NCBI GenBank assembly: GCA_958450365.1
Contig: CAUEEP010000737.1
Span: forward strand, 857,501-921,500
From: Mesorhabditis belari
Taxonomy: Eukaryota > Nematoda > Chromadorea > Rhabditida > Rhabditidae
DNA length: 64,000 nucleotides
Direction: 5' to 3'
Part shown: in pieces, positions 54,266 through 64,000 of the stretch
Numbering within the stretch: the stretch's first letter is position 1
Layout: every line of letters starts with the position of its first letter
Made by a program: the position numbers and the translations under genes
The notes under the pieces: generated by a model
The model's input: only the letters and a program-made list of their open reading frames with translations
The model's database searches: none
What the model was told of the DNA's origin: nothing

Positions 54266-54468
54266 TAGTTATATATTGTTCATTTTTGGGTTTATTTTTG
54301 TTCATTTTTGCTCATTTTTCATTTTCAGCTCGATTCTGGGATAGAGCTCTAATCTTCTATCATAATTGTATTGTTGTATAGTCTATCTTCTAAAGTATTA
54401 CAGTAAATCTAAATCGTATCCAAATTACCTTTGGCTTTATCTTGTTTATCTTGTTTATCTTCTATTTG

Positions 54469-54835
54469 TTAAAAGTGTTTTTAAATTAATTCTTGTGTAC
54501 TTCTTGAAAGAAGGAAGTTGATAGAAAGAAGTTGAAAGAAAGAAGGAAAGCAGTTGATAGAAATAAGTTGAAAGGAAGAAGGAAAGCAGTTGATAGCTAG
54601 AAGTTGAAAGGAGGAAGTTGAAAGGAAGAAGGAAAGAAGTTGATAGCTAGAAGTTGAAAGGAGGAAGTTGAAAGGAAGAAGGAAAGAAGTTGATAGCTAG
54701 AAGTTGAAAGGAGGAAGTTGAAAGGAAGAAGGAAAGCAGTTGATAGAAAGCAGTTGATAGCAAGAAGTTGATAGAAAGAAGTTGAAAGAAGGAAGTTGAA
54801 AGAAAGAAGGAAAGAAGTTGAAAAAAAGAATTCTT
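54469..54835. repeat. GAAGGAAAGAAGTTGATAG minisatellite plus inverted partner of 49114
   Basis: 54469-54540 is the inverted partner of 49114-49186. It continues into a purine-rich array of units such as GAAGTTGAAAGGAAGAAGGA and GAAGTTGATAGCTA to about 54830. The open frame on the complementary strand is an artefact. Confidence 0.85.
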
Positions 54836-55084
54836 GAATCCGTTTCCAATGGATCTCGACATATTGAAATAAAAAACTCGTGTGTAGGATTGCGTGTTCC
54901 TTTTTTTCATTGCTTTGTTAGGATTCTTTTCAGTCAGAGAGGCAGTAGAGAGTAGGGAAAAAGAAAGACTCAAATTGAACACAGTCATCATCCCGAAATG
55001 AGTCTCATTTAATTAATTTCGATGTGATAAACCCAATTTTTCACCCAATTCATTTCTCTCTTTTAAGTCGGAAATGAATTTTTG

Positions 55085-55245
55085 GATTAAATTTGATTAA
55101 ATTACATCAAATTTGATTAAATTTAATCGATTTTCATTAAATTTCATCAAATTTCATTAAATTTAATCGATTTTCATCAAATTTAATCGATTTTCATCAA
55201 ATTTCTATAAATTTCATTAAATTTCATCAAATTTCATCAAATTCA
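55085..55245. repeat. ATTTCATCAAATTTAATCG minisatellite
   Basis: Tandem ATTTAATCGATTTTCATCAA and AATTTCATTAA units, 11-20 bp period. Confidence 0.8.
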
Positions 55246-55524
55246 AAGTCACTCTTTGCTTCATTTCAATTCAGAGAGCTTTTGTTTTTGAATGATTTAC
55301 GAGCTTTCGTAAATTTTCGTAACCTTTTTTTTTGTATTACGAAAAGGGAAAACTTTTCTTGAAAACTCAACTCCAAACAATTTAGTTTATGAATTTTTCT
55401 TTTAAATTTCAAGCATTTTAGCCAAAATTTCCTGTTTATCTTCTTTTTTTTCTTTTTTTTTTCTGAATTGCTAGGTTTTAAATTTAAAATTGAAATTTTT
55501 CCAGTCATTTAGTCAACGTTTTTA

Positions 55525-56044
55525 TTGGGTTGGGGACTATGACTCGGCGCCAAACTTTAAAGGGACTTTTTGCACACATAAAGCCTTCTTTAAACATTCG
55601 TTTGGTTTCATCAAAAGGATCCACTATTTCTCTACAAAATCACTTTTGAGAGATTCCACAAAGCTTTTCTTTCGTGGAGTTTATGGACTCCCAAACACAG
55701 CTAGTCAAAATGGCAAAGAGCCCGACTCATCATTTGAACAGTTTCTTTCACATAAACCTTCTTTGGTGTTTATATAAAAAAGATAGAGCACATTCAATTA
55801 CTTAAGTTGCCAAATTTGCAGGAAGATCCCACCAATGGTTTTTTCTAGATCACAGTTTGTAGTTTTTGTGAAAAAATGGCTTTTTCTTGAGCGGAGGCGC
55901 TGTTTGAATTTTCTTTTAAATGTCATTTTGTAGAGAATTAGTTAACCATTCTACTCATATCAAACGCATATTATTTGACGAAGTCGAATTGAAGTTTTAG
56001 ACATTTTTTTGATTTTCGGCGCCGAGTCATAGTCCCCAACCCAA
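55525..56044. mobile_element. 520-bp mariner derivative, copy B
   Basis: Ends TTGGGTTGGGGACTATGACT and a perfect complement, TA on both sides (55523-55524 and 56045-56046). The interior differs from copy A (32203-32722) at only a few positions and the length is identical. See the TIR covariation finding. Confidence 0.9.
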
Positions 56045-56190
56045 TATATATTATTTCGGTACTTGTCGGTTATAAATCCACAAAGACTCATCTCGGTTAA
56101 GCAAGAAGCTGACAACTTGTGAGCTTGTGAGATTATGTTCAGTAAAGTAGAGTGCTCGTCTGAAGTGATCAGTCGATCAGTCAAACGATC

Positions 56191-56523
56191 GCCGTTGACA
56201 ATCTAAGGTTTTTCGTCTTTTTCTCAGCATCAACCCATCGATTTTAACTATTTTGAGTCTCATTCGATGCAGAATAAAATTGCACGTCAAATAATACCAA
56301 AATTGACTCAAAATATAATATCCATGCAAAGTTATGGCAAAGGCAAAAAGGTGATATCCCCTTTTTTTAGCTTTTTCAATCACTTTGCCTGGATATTATA
56401 TTTTGAGTCAATTTTGGTATTATTTGACGTGCAATTTTATTCTGCATCGAATGATAGTCAAAATATTCAAAAATGAAGGGTTGATGCTGAGAAAAAGACG
56501 AAAAACCTTAGATTTTCAACGGC
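56191..56523. repeat. 333-bp fold-back element
   Basis: GCCGTTGACAATCTAAGGTT through CTTTTTCTCAGCATCAACCC pairs with the right arm ending TTTTCAACGGC. Inner arms ATTTTGAGTC and CAAAATTGACTCAAAATATA are complementary. The centre lies near 56360. Confidence 0.85.
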
Positions 56524-57828
56524 AAAAAGAAAAGACAGATATTTTCGTTACAAGATATTCCGTTTTGTATCTGGGATACTTTTTCGCGAATACTAAAGCT
56601 TAAAATAATGAAGCTTGAAGCTTGAAATCGACTTTAAAGTAGCTTTGAAATCTTGATGCGTAAAATCATCGAATCTAAAGCGATTTAATAGCAAATTGGC
56701 TCATTTTTTAAATTATTCTTTTCTTCTTTCTTCAATTTCTTCAATCAAAGCAATAAGGAAGGCTTAAGCTTAACCGTGTTGAGTCGCTGTGGATGTATTG
56801 GATGAAGATGTGCTGTGGATGTATAACATTTTCTCCTTCTTGATAATATAATAGTTTTTTTTTTCTATTTGCTAGCTTTTTACTAGTCAAATCTCAAACA
56901 AACAGAAAAAACAGATCTCCGATTCAAAGAAATCAACCGATTTTGATCAAATATTGACAAATTGAGACGAATTGGAGGGATTTTTCCCACAATCAAAAAG
57001 CACCTGCTTCACATGTTTACGATTTTAAAGTCTCTTTCAAAAAAAAGAAAAGAAAAGGATTACAATGCAATTTTTCAAACAAATTTGTCTCTGTGCGGTA
57101 AATATTTATGACCAATCAAATGTCAAAAACGGGGAAAAGGTGAGAGGGTTTTTTTTTTGTGAGATCATTGATATTTTGAGTCGATTTGCTCATTCGTGAT
57201 GTTTAACTTTAGCCACTGTAACTGTAAATTCACTAGAAATTTAGAAAACTATTTATAACTTTCGATAAATTTTGTTATTAGGTAGTTTTTATCGTTTCTG
57301 GAGTTAGAAAACTTTGATCTGTTAGTCTCAAATGGCTGAGATTTCGTTAAATCTAAGTTTAAGAACATATTCTTGTCAAAATTGATAGAATGAAAGCAGT
57401 GAAAGGCTAACAATGATATCCTTTGTTGGGTCTGATGCAGAGTTCGAGAATTTTCCACAATCAAAAGTATCTACTTGTTCTATAACCATTTTCCCACTAG
57501 ATCAGGTCCACCTTAGCCTGGTTTTACTGCAGACTTGATCCAGAAAAAGTCTAGAAGCTAGAAGTCCACTAGAAGATAGGCACCAGACACAAGCCTGGCT
57601 CTGACTTTGTCGCTCCTGGCCTGGTTTATCAGTTGAACCATCAAAGCGTCCAGATAGCAGACGAAAATCTAACAATATATCCCTTCTAAAAGATTTGGAA
57701 CACTGTAAACATATCATCTCTTCTCTTCAAAATAGAATAAACTAAACTAGTGAACAAATCGTGCTTTATCTGATTTTTCTAATCATCTATCATCTATTAT
57801 CTACCTTTCTAATCATCAGCTCGCACAG
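56524..57828. other. Gene-free stretch
   Basis: AT-rich with nothing recognised. The minus-strand open frame over 57502-57717 has no motif. Confidence 0.45.
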
Positions 57829-57899
57829 TGCGTAGTGGCCGAGTGGTAGCGTGCTCGCACCTGGTGATGTAGGTTAAGGGTTCGAATCTGCTCTCAGCC
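57829..57899 (+). repeat. tRNA-like relic
   Basis: TGGCCGAGTGG (A box, Ser/Leu type) and GGTTCGAATCT (B box). The anticodon arm has ACCT/AGGT around an 8-nt loop and the acceptor is unpaired. Confidence 0.45.
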
Positions 57900-58181
57900 A
57901 AACATTTTGCTTTTTTCTTACAAAAACCTCATCATTTCTAAATTCGTCCTCAGATTATCAAGATTTTTCCTATGACTTTTACTCACCGGAAATCACGAGA
58001 GATGTGCTGATTTTGTGGGAGGATTTTCCTCATGAAATGCGAAAAATATCTTCCCCCGCTAAGTGCTCATGTTTGAATTGAGAAATTTTTATAAAAAAGC
58101 TTTTTTAAACTCCGTATTGCTTGTATTAGTGCAGTTTTGTTACTATTATTTTATTTTATAACTCAAAAACATTTCTTTTGT

Positions 58182-58386
58182 GTATACTTTATACTTAAAA
58201 GGGGCAAACATAGACTGCTAGTGCACTCAATTTATCTTCTTTATATACTTTGTGTATATTCAAATGCACTCCTTCTAGCCACCTCAATTCTTCATTTTTC
58301 TCTTTTTACTTATAAAAAGCACTTGTTTCTATAGAAAAAACGGTAGACAAGTGCACTAGGAAGGGTACGTTTCGAGCACAAAGTAC
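58182..58386. mobile_element. GTACTTTGTGCT-family element, long copy
   Basis: GTATACTTTATACTTAAAAG at left and CGAGCACAAAGTAC at right. An extra internal ATACTTTGTGTATATTC suggests one copy inserted into, or recombined with, another. Confidence 0.55.
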
Positions 58387-58392
58387 ATTGGC

Positions 58393-58510
58393 TTTGAAGA
58401 AAGCTTTTGATGAGTTTGAAGAAAGCTTTTGATGAGTTTGAAGAAAGCTTTTGATGAGTTTGAAGAAAGCTTTTGATGAGTTTGAAGAAAGCTTTTGATG
58501 AGTTGATGCT
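58393..58510. repeat. 22-bp minisatellite (TTTGAAGAAAGCTTTTGATG)
   Basis: Five tandem near-perfect copies immediately next to the GTACTTTGTGCT-family right arm, followed by an AATG/ATTC microsatellite to about 58620. Confidence 0.9.
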
Positions 58511-59099
58511 GAGAAAAAGCTTTCATTGATGGAATGAATGAATGAATGAATGAATGAATGAATGAATTAATTAATTAATTAATGAATTCTTTCATTTCAT
58601 TCATTCATTCATTCATTTCATTCAATAAACCAACAATCTTTCATTCAAAGTCAAAGAGAAATCTGATCATTTCTTTCTTTAGTTTAAGAAAAAGTTTCAA
58701 GAGAAAAGAGAAGTTTTGGTCTTTTTGAGGGTGAGGGTGGGAATGAAAGGAAAGAGACGGGATTTTGTTTTTACGAGTCTCAGCTGACGGGATTCCTTTC
58801 CTCTAAAATCCGGAAAGTCTCATCAAAATGGAAATTAACTTATTTTTCTATTAAGTCATTTACAGGGTCTCATAAAATCAAAAACGTTTTCATCTCGAAT
58901 TTCCTAAAAGATTCTAGTGGCTGCAGGTGGCCGCTTTCATGTCAAAAGCCTTTATTTGGGCTCAGCCATTTTTCACGTTTTTTCTCTTTTTTCACCATAT
59001 CTAGTAGCTAACTTGTCTTACTACTAGATGATCTAATTGCTTCAAAAACTTTATTGCCACCCACTCACCCAGAGATCCCCTGTACAGGAGGATTTTATA

Positions 59100-59405
59100 G
59101 GTGCCACCATGACTCCCACCACCACACCAGCCACCACCACCACCACTACCATCATCACCAGCCACCACCACCACAAACACTTGTATTTTAGTGGTTAGTC
59201 AGGACTAACCACTAACTTTGTGGCTAGTCACTGGCTAACCACAAGCTTAGTGGGTTAGTGGGTTAGTGGTTAGTCCTTGCGATTGGTCCTTGCGATTAGT
59301 CCTTGCGGTTAGTCAGTGTTAGTCAGTGGTTAGTCAGTGATTAGTTAGAACTCAGGACCAACCACTAACCCACTAACCTTGTGGTTAGTCAGTCGTTAGT
59401 GTAAC
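59100..59405. repeat. CAC-rich tract and GTGGTTAGTCAGT minisatellite
   Basis: CCACCA-type triplets (59105-59180), then repeated GTGGTTAGTC / ACTAACCAC units in both orientations to about 59405, giving local hairpins. Confidence 0.8.
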
Positions 59406-60189
59406 ACTTCAAAACATTTCCCCCTAATTCGAATCCCTTTTTCGTTCAAATATTTCTACCAAAACTATTACTAAAAACCATTTTTTAGGGTTTTAAATAA
59501 GTGACTAAATCACAATAATAACAATAATAAAAAAAGTTAATGAGTTAAATGAGTTACGCTTACAAATCCAGGCTCTAAGCAAAGAAATGAGCTGTCAAAT
59601 CAGTGAATAGATCTAACGTTAAACATTTAAAAAGACAAATCACTGGCTCTGCCCTGAACACTTCTCTATTTCTAGATAAAAACGCTGTTCAAAACGAAAA
59701 ATTCCCCACATTCTCCCGTCACCGATTTTCCTTTGCCAAATCACCCATCAAAGTGATTGAAATTTTTCCTTTTTCCCCCAAACATCCATGAGATTTCCCA
59801 GCTTCCCATCACTGCACACTAAAATTTTCATTTCATTTGCAGAGATCTCATTTTTCATGCTTTCAAAATTGAGAAAGCATAGTGTAAAATGCAAATTTTG
59901 AAGCTAAGAAAAGAAAAGAAATTTCTTTTCAAAAGAAAAGAAATTGAATTGAATATTTCGATGAATTAGAATTGTATTAAACTAGAAGAAATGTTCGTTA
60001 ATCTTTTGGATATTCTCAAATCATCGTCTCATCATAGGAAGCTATAGTATACAGTAATTTATCGTAAACTTTCTCACTATAGAAAGACTACTAGGCAGCA
60101 AGTAAAAATCTCTTTCAAAATCCATTAATAAAGGTACCGAATAGGTTTGATTGAATGCTTTTTACGTTAGAATATTGTAAGCTCTAATA

Positions 60190-60716
60190 TTGGGTTGGTG
60201 AATTGAAAACTGCGGGACTTTGAACTAAAATTTATACAACATAAAACCATCAATTCATTCCAAATAATTTCCATTATTATTGACGACTTGTGCCCATTTT
60301 ACAGGCAATTTGCGGATTCCTTTTTCGTGGTAGGATTTTGGTTTGTGTGTGAGACAAGTGTGAGACTCAAAAATGGAGGACTGGAGATCTGGAGATGTCC
60401 CAGTTTGAGCACTTTCTTCAAAAGAAACCCATTTTGGTGTCAATAGAAAAGTTGTAGAGAATCAAAAATCAAGCTTATATTCAAATTTCCAAAAAGATAC
60501 ACTTAGTAGTTTCGCTTAAAATGCAAGTTTTGTAAAAATTCGTAAATTTCGCATTTCTTGAAAACCACTTTTTGAATCGTTCTGAAAATTTGGATATAAG
60601 CTTGATTTTTGATTCTCTACAACTCTTCTATTGACAACAAAATGGGTTTCTTTTGAAGAAAGTGCTCAAAATGTCACATATGACAACAGCCGGCGGTTTT
60701 CAACTCACTAACCCAA
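60190..60716. mobile_element. 527-bp mariner derivative with transposase C-terminal fossil
   Basis: Ends TTGGGTTGGTGAATTGAAAA and its complement, TA on both sides. The minus-strand frame 60255-60443 again ends [18 protein letters not shown]. Nearly identical to 24201-24728, so both stem from one deleted element that spread after deletion. Confidence 0.88.
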
Positions 60717-60835
60717 TAGTTCTAATTTCTTAAAAAAAGCTTCAATTCAATCTTTCAATATCGATTTATAAAGATGATAAAGCGTGGGAAATTTCAATTT
60801 TCAAAAGAAACTTTTCCCAGAATTTTATAGAATCT

Positions 60836-61010
60836 TGAATAGAAAAGAGAAAATGGGAAGGGATTCTATTTCTCATAAAGCTTTTTTTTTTTCAACCAGT
60901 TCCTCATAAACTTTCCACTTTCTAGACCTTTTTACAACTTTAACTAAATAGAAAAACAGTTAACTAACTATGGAGAATAGAATCCCTTCCCATTTTCTCT
61001 TTTCTATTCA
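60836..61010. repeat. Inverted repeat, about 40-bp arms
   Basis: ATAGAAAAGAGAAAATGGGA continuing to AGGGATTCTATTTCTCATA is mirrored by TATGGAGAATAGAATCCCTT continuing to TTTCTCTTTTCTAT. Confidence 0.8.
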
Positions 61011-61214
61011 ATGGAAAAACAGTTAACTAAGTTTTAGAATTCTATAAACTATAGAATAATCTGATCAATTGTTTAAAAGTTTTTATTGAATCAAGCTGTA
61101 ACTCTCTCGAAATTTTCTCGTTTTTCTTTAATTGCTTGTACTTTCAATTTGATTAGATTTTAATGCTTTACATGAATTTCTTTATGATTTAAACTTTAGC
61201 TTTTGTTTTATAGA

Positions 61215-61525
61215 TTCTCTGATCAATTTCTGAGTCATTTCTGAGTCATTTCTATCAATTTCTATCAATTTCTATCAATTTCTGAGTCATTTCTATCAAT
61301 TTCTATCAAATTCTATCAATTTCTGAACCATTTCTATCAATTTCTATCAATTTCTATCAATTTCTATCAATTTCTGAGTCATTTCTATCAATTTCTATCA
61401 ATTTCTATCAATTTCTATCAATTTCTATCAATTTCTATCAATTTCTCAGTAATTTCTATCATTTCTAACAATTTCTATCAATTTCTATCAATTTCTATCA
61501 ATTTCTGAACAATTTCTATCTTAAC
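61215..61525. repeat. 12-bp minisatellite (ATTTCTATCAAT)
   Basis: About 24 tandem copies of TTTCTATCAA(T/A) units, interspersed with TTTCTGAGTCA and TTTCTGAACAA variants. Confidence 0.9.
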
Positions 61526-61547
61526 TCATGCTCAGATGTACTTTAAG

Positions 61548-61690
61548 CTCGAAAATTAAAAACCCATCTTTTCTAGAGCACTGAATACTTTAGTTTTCTA
61601 GCAAAAGCACTAGAAAGCACTAGATCCACTAGAATTTAAAGAAACTAGTGCACTAGAAGAATATGTTTACAAGCTTTGAGCACAAAGCAC
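61548..61690. mobile_element. GTACTTTGTGCT-family element
   Basis: GTACTTTAAGCTC at left, GAGCACAAAGCAC at right, with inner CATCTTTTCTAGAGCACTGA and AGTGCACTAGAAGAATATG. A second left arm (GTACTTTGTGCTTGAAATTT, CATCTTCTTCTGGTGCATTG) follows at 61741-61790. Confidence 0.7.
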
Positions 61691-62098
61691 AAAGAGATTC
61701 AAGCTAAAAAGCTAAAGCTTCAAGCTAAAGACTTCTTGATGTACTTTGTGCTTGAAATTTGTAAACATCTTCTTCTGGTGCATTGGATTCAACTGATAAA
61801 CTTATAACTAAGATTTTGCTCATGCAAGTTTGAGGAAAAGAGAAGTGTGCAGTAAAATGTGTAAGGGGTGAGGGTGGATGTTGAAGGGGAAAGGGGAGAA
61901 GCTGGGGAGAAGCTGAAAAGAGAGAGAAGCTGAAAAGAGCAAAAAGCCCAAAAGGCTCAAAAAGCTCAAAAAGACTCAAGAGATCTATTGAAAAGACAAA
62001 GATTTTAAAATCCTCATGAAAATTGTCCCCCAATCAGCATTTACGTCACTCGCATTTTACACACCGATCACATCTCTTTTTCACAAATATTTCAATCC

Positions 62099-62668
62099 AA
62101 ATCTTTTCCCCTCTCCAAAATTCCCCAGCCATCACACTTGAAAGCATTGAAAGCAAGCTTTGCCTAGCCATTACCGTATTTTATTTTGTCTCTTTTTTGT
62201 CTCTTTTTTTGTCTGACTAGATACTGTAACCAAAATGAAAAAAGAATTTCATTTTTTTAATCATTTCATTTCAGTATGCTTCTTTTAAGACTAAATTTTA
62301 CCGTTTTCATTAACCTTTTTAGCGTCTATTTATCCTTTAAAATCTTTCTCTCCCCAAAATTCCCCAGCCATCACACTTGAAAGCGATTCTAAGCAATTGA
62401 AAGCGTTGACATCAAGCTTTGCCTAGACATTACCGTATTTTATTTTGTCTCTTTTTGGCTCTATTTTGTCTCTATTTTGTCTCCATTTTGTCTCCATTTT
62501 GTCTCTTTTTGTCTCTTTTTTTGTCTGATTAGATACTGTAACCAAAATGAAAAAAGAATTTCATTTTTTTTAGCATTTCATTTCAGTATGCTTCTTTTAC
62601 CAATTGCTTCTTTTAAGACTAAATTTTACTGTTTTCATTAACCTTTTTAGCGTCTATTTATCCTTTAA
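62099..62668. repeat. Tandem direct duplication (two copies of about 240-330 bp)
   Basis: 62099-62340 and 62341-62668 share AAAATTCCCCAGCCATCACA, AAGCTTTGCCTAG, CATTACCGTATTTTATTTTG, TAGATACTGTAACCAAAATG and CAGTATGCTTCTTTTA in the same order. The second copy is longer because its TTTTGTCTC units have multiplied. Confidence 0.9.
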
Positions 62669-63783
62669 AATCTTTCCAAAACTTTAGAAAATAAATATTA
62701 ATATCTGGAAGTTGATAAGTTACTGTCAAATTGATTTATAGACAATTTTTCCGTCACAAATTGAAATTGATTAAGTCATTAATTAGAAATCAGTAAACCC
62801 CACCTTTCCCGAAGCACTCGATTTCTTGATTTCCCTTGTAACAATTGTAAAAGTCTCACAGCTGGCGGAATTTATTGATCATATATTTTTTTTTGCATTT
62901 TCTTTCATCATCCATTTGATTTAGAGGTTTGGGTTTTTCGAAGAATTCCCAAAAACATTCACAAACTATAGCCACAGCTGGAGTAGTAGTTGAGATTTGG
63001 CAAAGATTTGTACGATTGAAATTTAATAGATTCTATTGCTACAGTAAACTCATCGCAAATCCCACCTTTATGACTTGATAAATTTGAAAAAAAGAATTTT
63101 CTTGGCTTGGCTTTCTTGATGTTCCCCAAAGTCTAGAAATCCGGTTGGTTTAAGCAAAGCCAGGTCGGCAAAGCAAGTCCAATCCCTACAAAATCCCTAG
63201 ATCAGATCTGAGCCTGACTTCTGAGCAAGAGCAGCAAAATATCTATTAATATTTATTGGTTTGTCGAAATCTGAACTTGGCTTCGATCTGGCCTAACATT
63301 TGGGAAAACTTGGGTAACGTTTGCTTCATGCTTTTGCTTAAAGTTGGGTAATTGAACTGGAATCGGATCTAAACGATTTACAAAAGAAGAATATTATTTT
63401 GTCTATGCTTTCATTTCGGTATACCGTAGAAGAGATTGAGGTAATTGCAGGGATTTGTTTTTTCAAGATTTGTAGAAGCTTCTCGAACTAAATCCGACTC
63501 ATTCACTAGCCAAACAAAGCGATTGGTCAAAGAAAAGGGGGATTGATGAGTGTGGGTTGACTGTCATGACTCATTTGGTGAACTCTTTTGACCATGGTCT
63601 ATAATAGCCCTTGAATTTCCAATTTTCTTTAGTTTCAACCAATCTATTGCTTTACTTACAATGAAATCTATATTTTACATAAATTCCTTATGCTACGAAG
63701 CTATGAGCGAGTTCCTCGTGTTCAGCGTTTGTTTTTTGATGATCTTTCAGATATTTTGATGCTTGAAAATTGACGAATAATTA
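62669..63783. other. Gene-free stretch
   Basis: AT-rich sequence, no gene, array or element recognised. Confidence 0.45.
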
Positions 63784-64000
63784 CCGTAAATACTGTAATA
63801 GTACCCCACCCCCATAATGACGGTGCGGAGTGTCGCGTAGTCTAGCTTTGAACGAGTTTTTCTCGACACTGGTTTATGCTACAATGCTCGTTTAGGTATC
63901 AAAAAATAGCCCTGAATTTCAGCTATTTTTTGATACCAAAGACGCATTTTTTGAAAGTACGGGTGCTTTGAAAAAAAATGAAATACTAACAAAGCTTTTG
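63784..64000. mobile_element. CCGTAAATACTGTAATAG-ended MITE, copy 3 (cut by window end)
   Basis: Starts after TA 63782-63783 and is nearly identical to 38316-38583 through the internal palindrome; the right end lies beyond the window. Confidence 0.88.

Noticed and set aside
1..64000. CRISPR arrays, rRNA operons, bacterial operons
   Set aside because: Tandem arrays have no unique spacers of regular length, no rRNA-like segment was seen, and the genes are spliced eukaryotic genes.

Overview
This is a eukaryotic, AT-rich and repeat-dense window, most likely from a nematode. Introns are GT-AG with short TTTCAG or TTTTAG acceptors and sizes down to 41 nt. Three start codons are preceded at 16-62 nt by acceptor-like sites that would suit spliced-leader trans-splicing. 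Mariner-type elements are common, and one intron holds three copies of TAAGCC, the complement of the nematode telomere repeat TTAGGC. Homology statements rest on residue patterns read by eye, because no search was possible. I could not place the species; nothing indicates C. elegans itself.

Layout. 1-12.4 kb is gene-poor: minisatellites, terminal-inverted-repeat (TIR) elements, a LINE fossil, SINE-like tRNA relics and one small possible zinc-binding ORF (4899-5060, minus). 12,541-38,851 (plus) is one complete plexin gene, reconstructed here as 50 exons encoding about 1,960 residues: signal peptide, Sema, three PSI modules, IPT repeats, one transmembrane helix and the split R-RasGAP/RBD cytoplasmic domain. 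Its introns hold most of the mobile DNA. 40,404-42,357 (minus) is a nine-exon RING-finger gene of the ZHP/Zip3/RNF212 meiotic crossover family. 43,199-47,586 (plus) is a 30-exon gene that I do not recognise (about 922 residues, probably nuclear or scaffold-like), divergent from the RING gene across 0.84 kb. 47.6-64 kb has no gene that I can support; it holds fold-back elements, mariner derivatives, minisatellites and duplications.

The models close in phase across every junction only if one surplus base is assumed in an A/T homopolymer at four places: one in plexin and three in the unrecognised gene. A fifth possible case is in the RING gene. This is either assembly error or real frameshifting, and is the main caveat for anyone translating the sequence.

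The three genes have no evident shared pathway. Plexin is a semaphorin receptor for axon guidance and morphogenesis, the RING gene belongs to meiosis, and the third is unknown. The most unusual features are: a duplicated 3' splice site plus exon head inside plexin intron 47, bracketing an 18-bp minisatellite; two 520-bp mariner derivatives whose terminal arms differ in a paired, covarying way; a filled/empty insertion-site pair at 0.95 and 2.5 kb; a dispersed GTACTTTGTGCT-ended element family; and several long fold-backs that would be transcribed within plexin introns.
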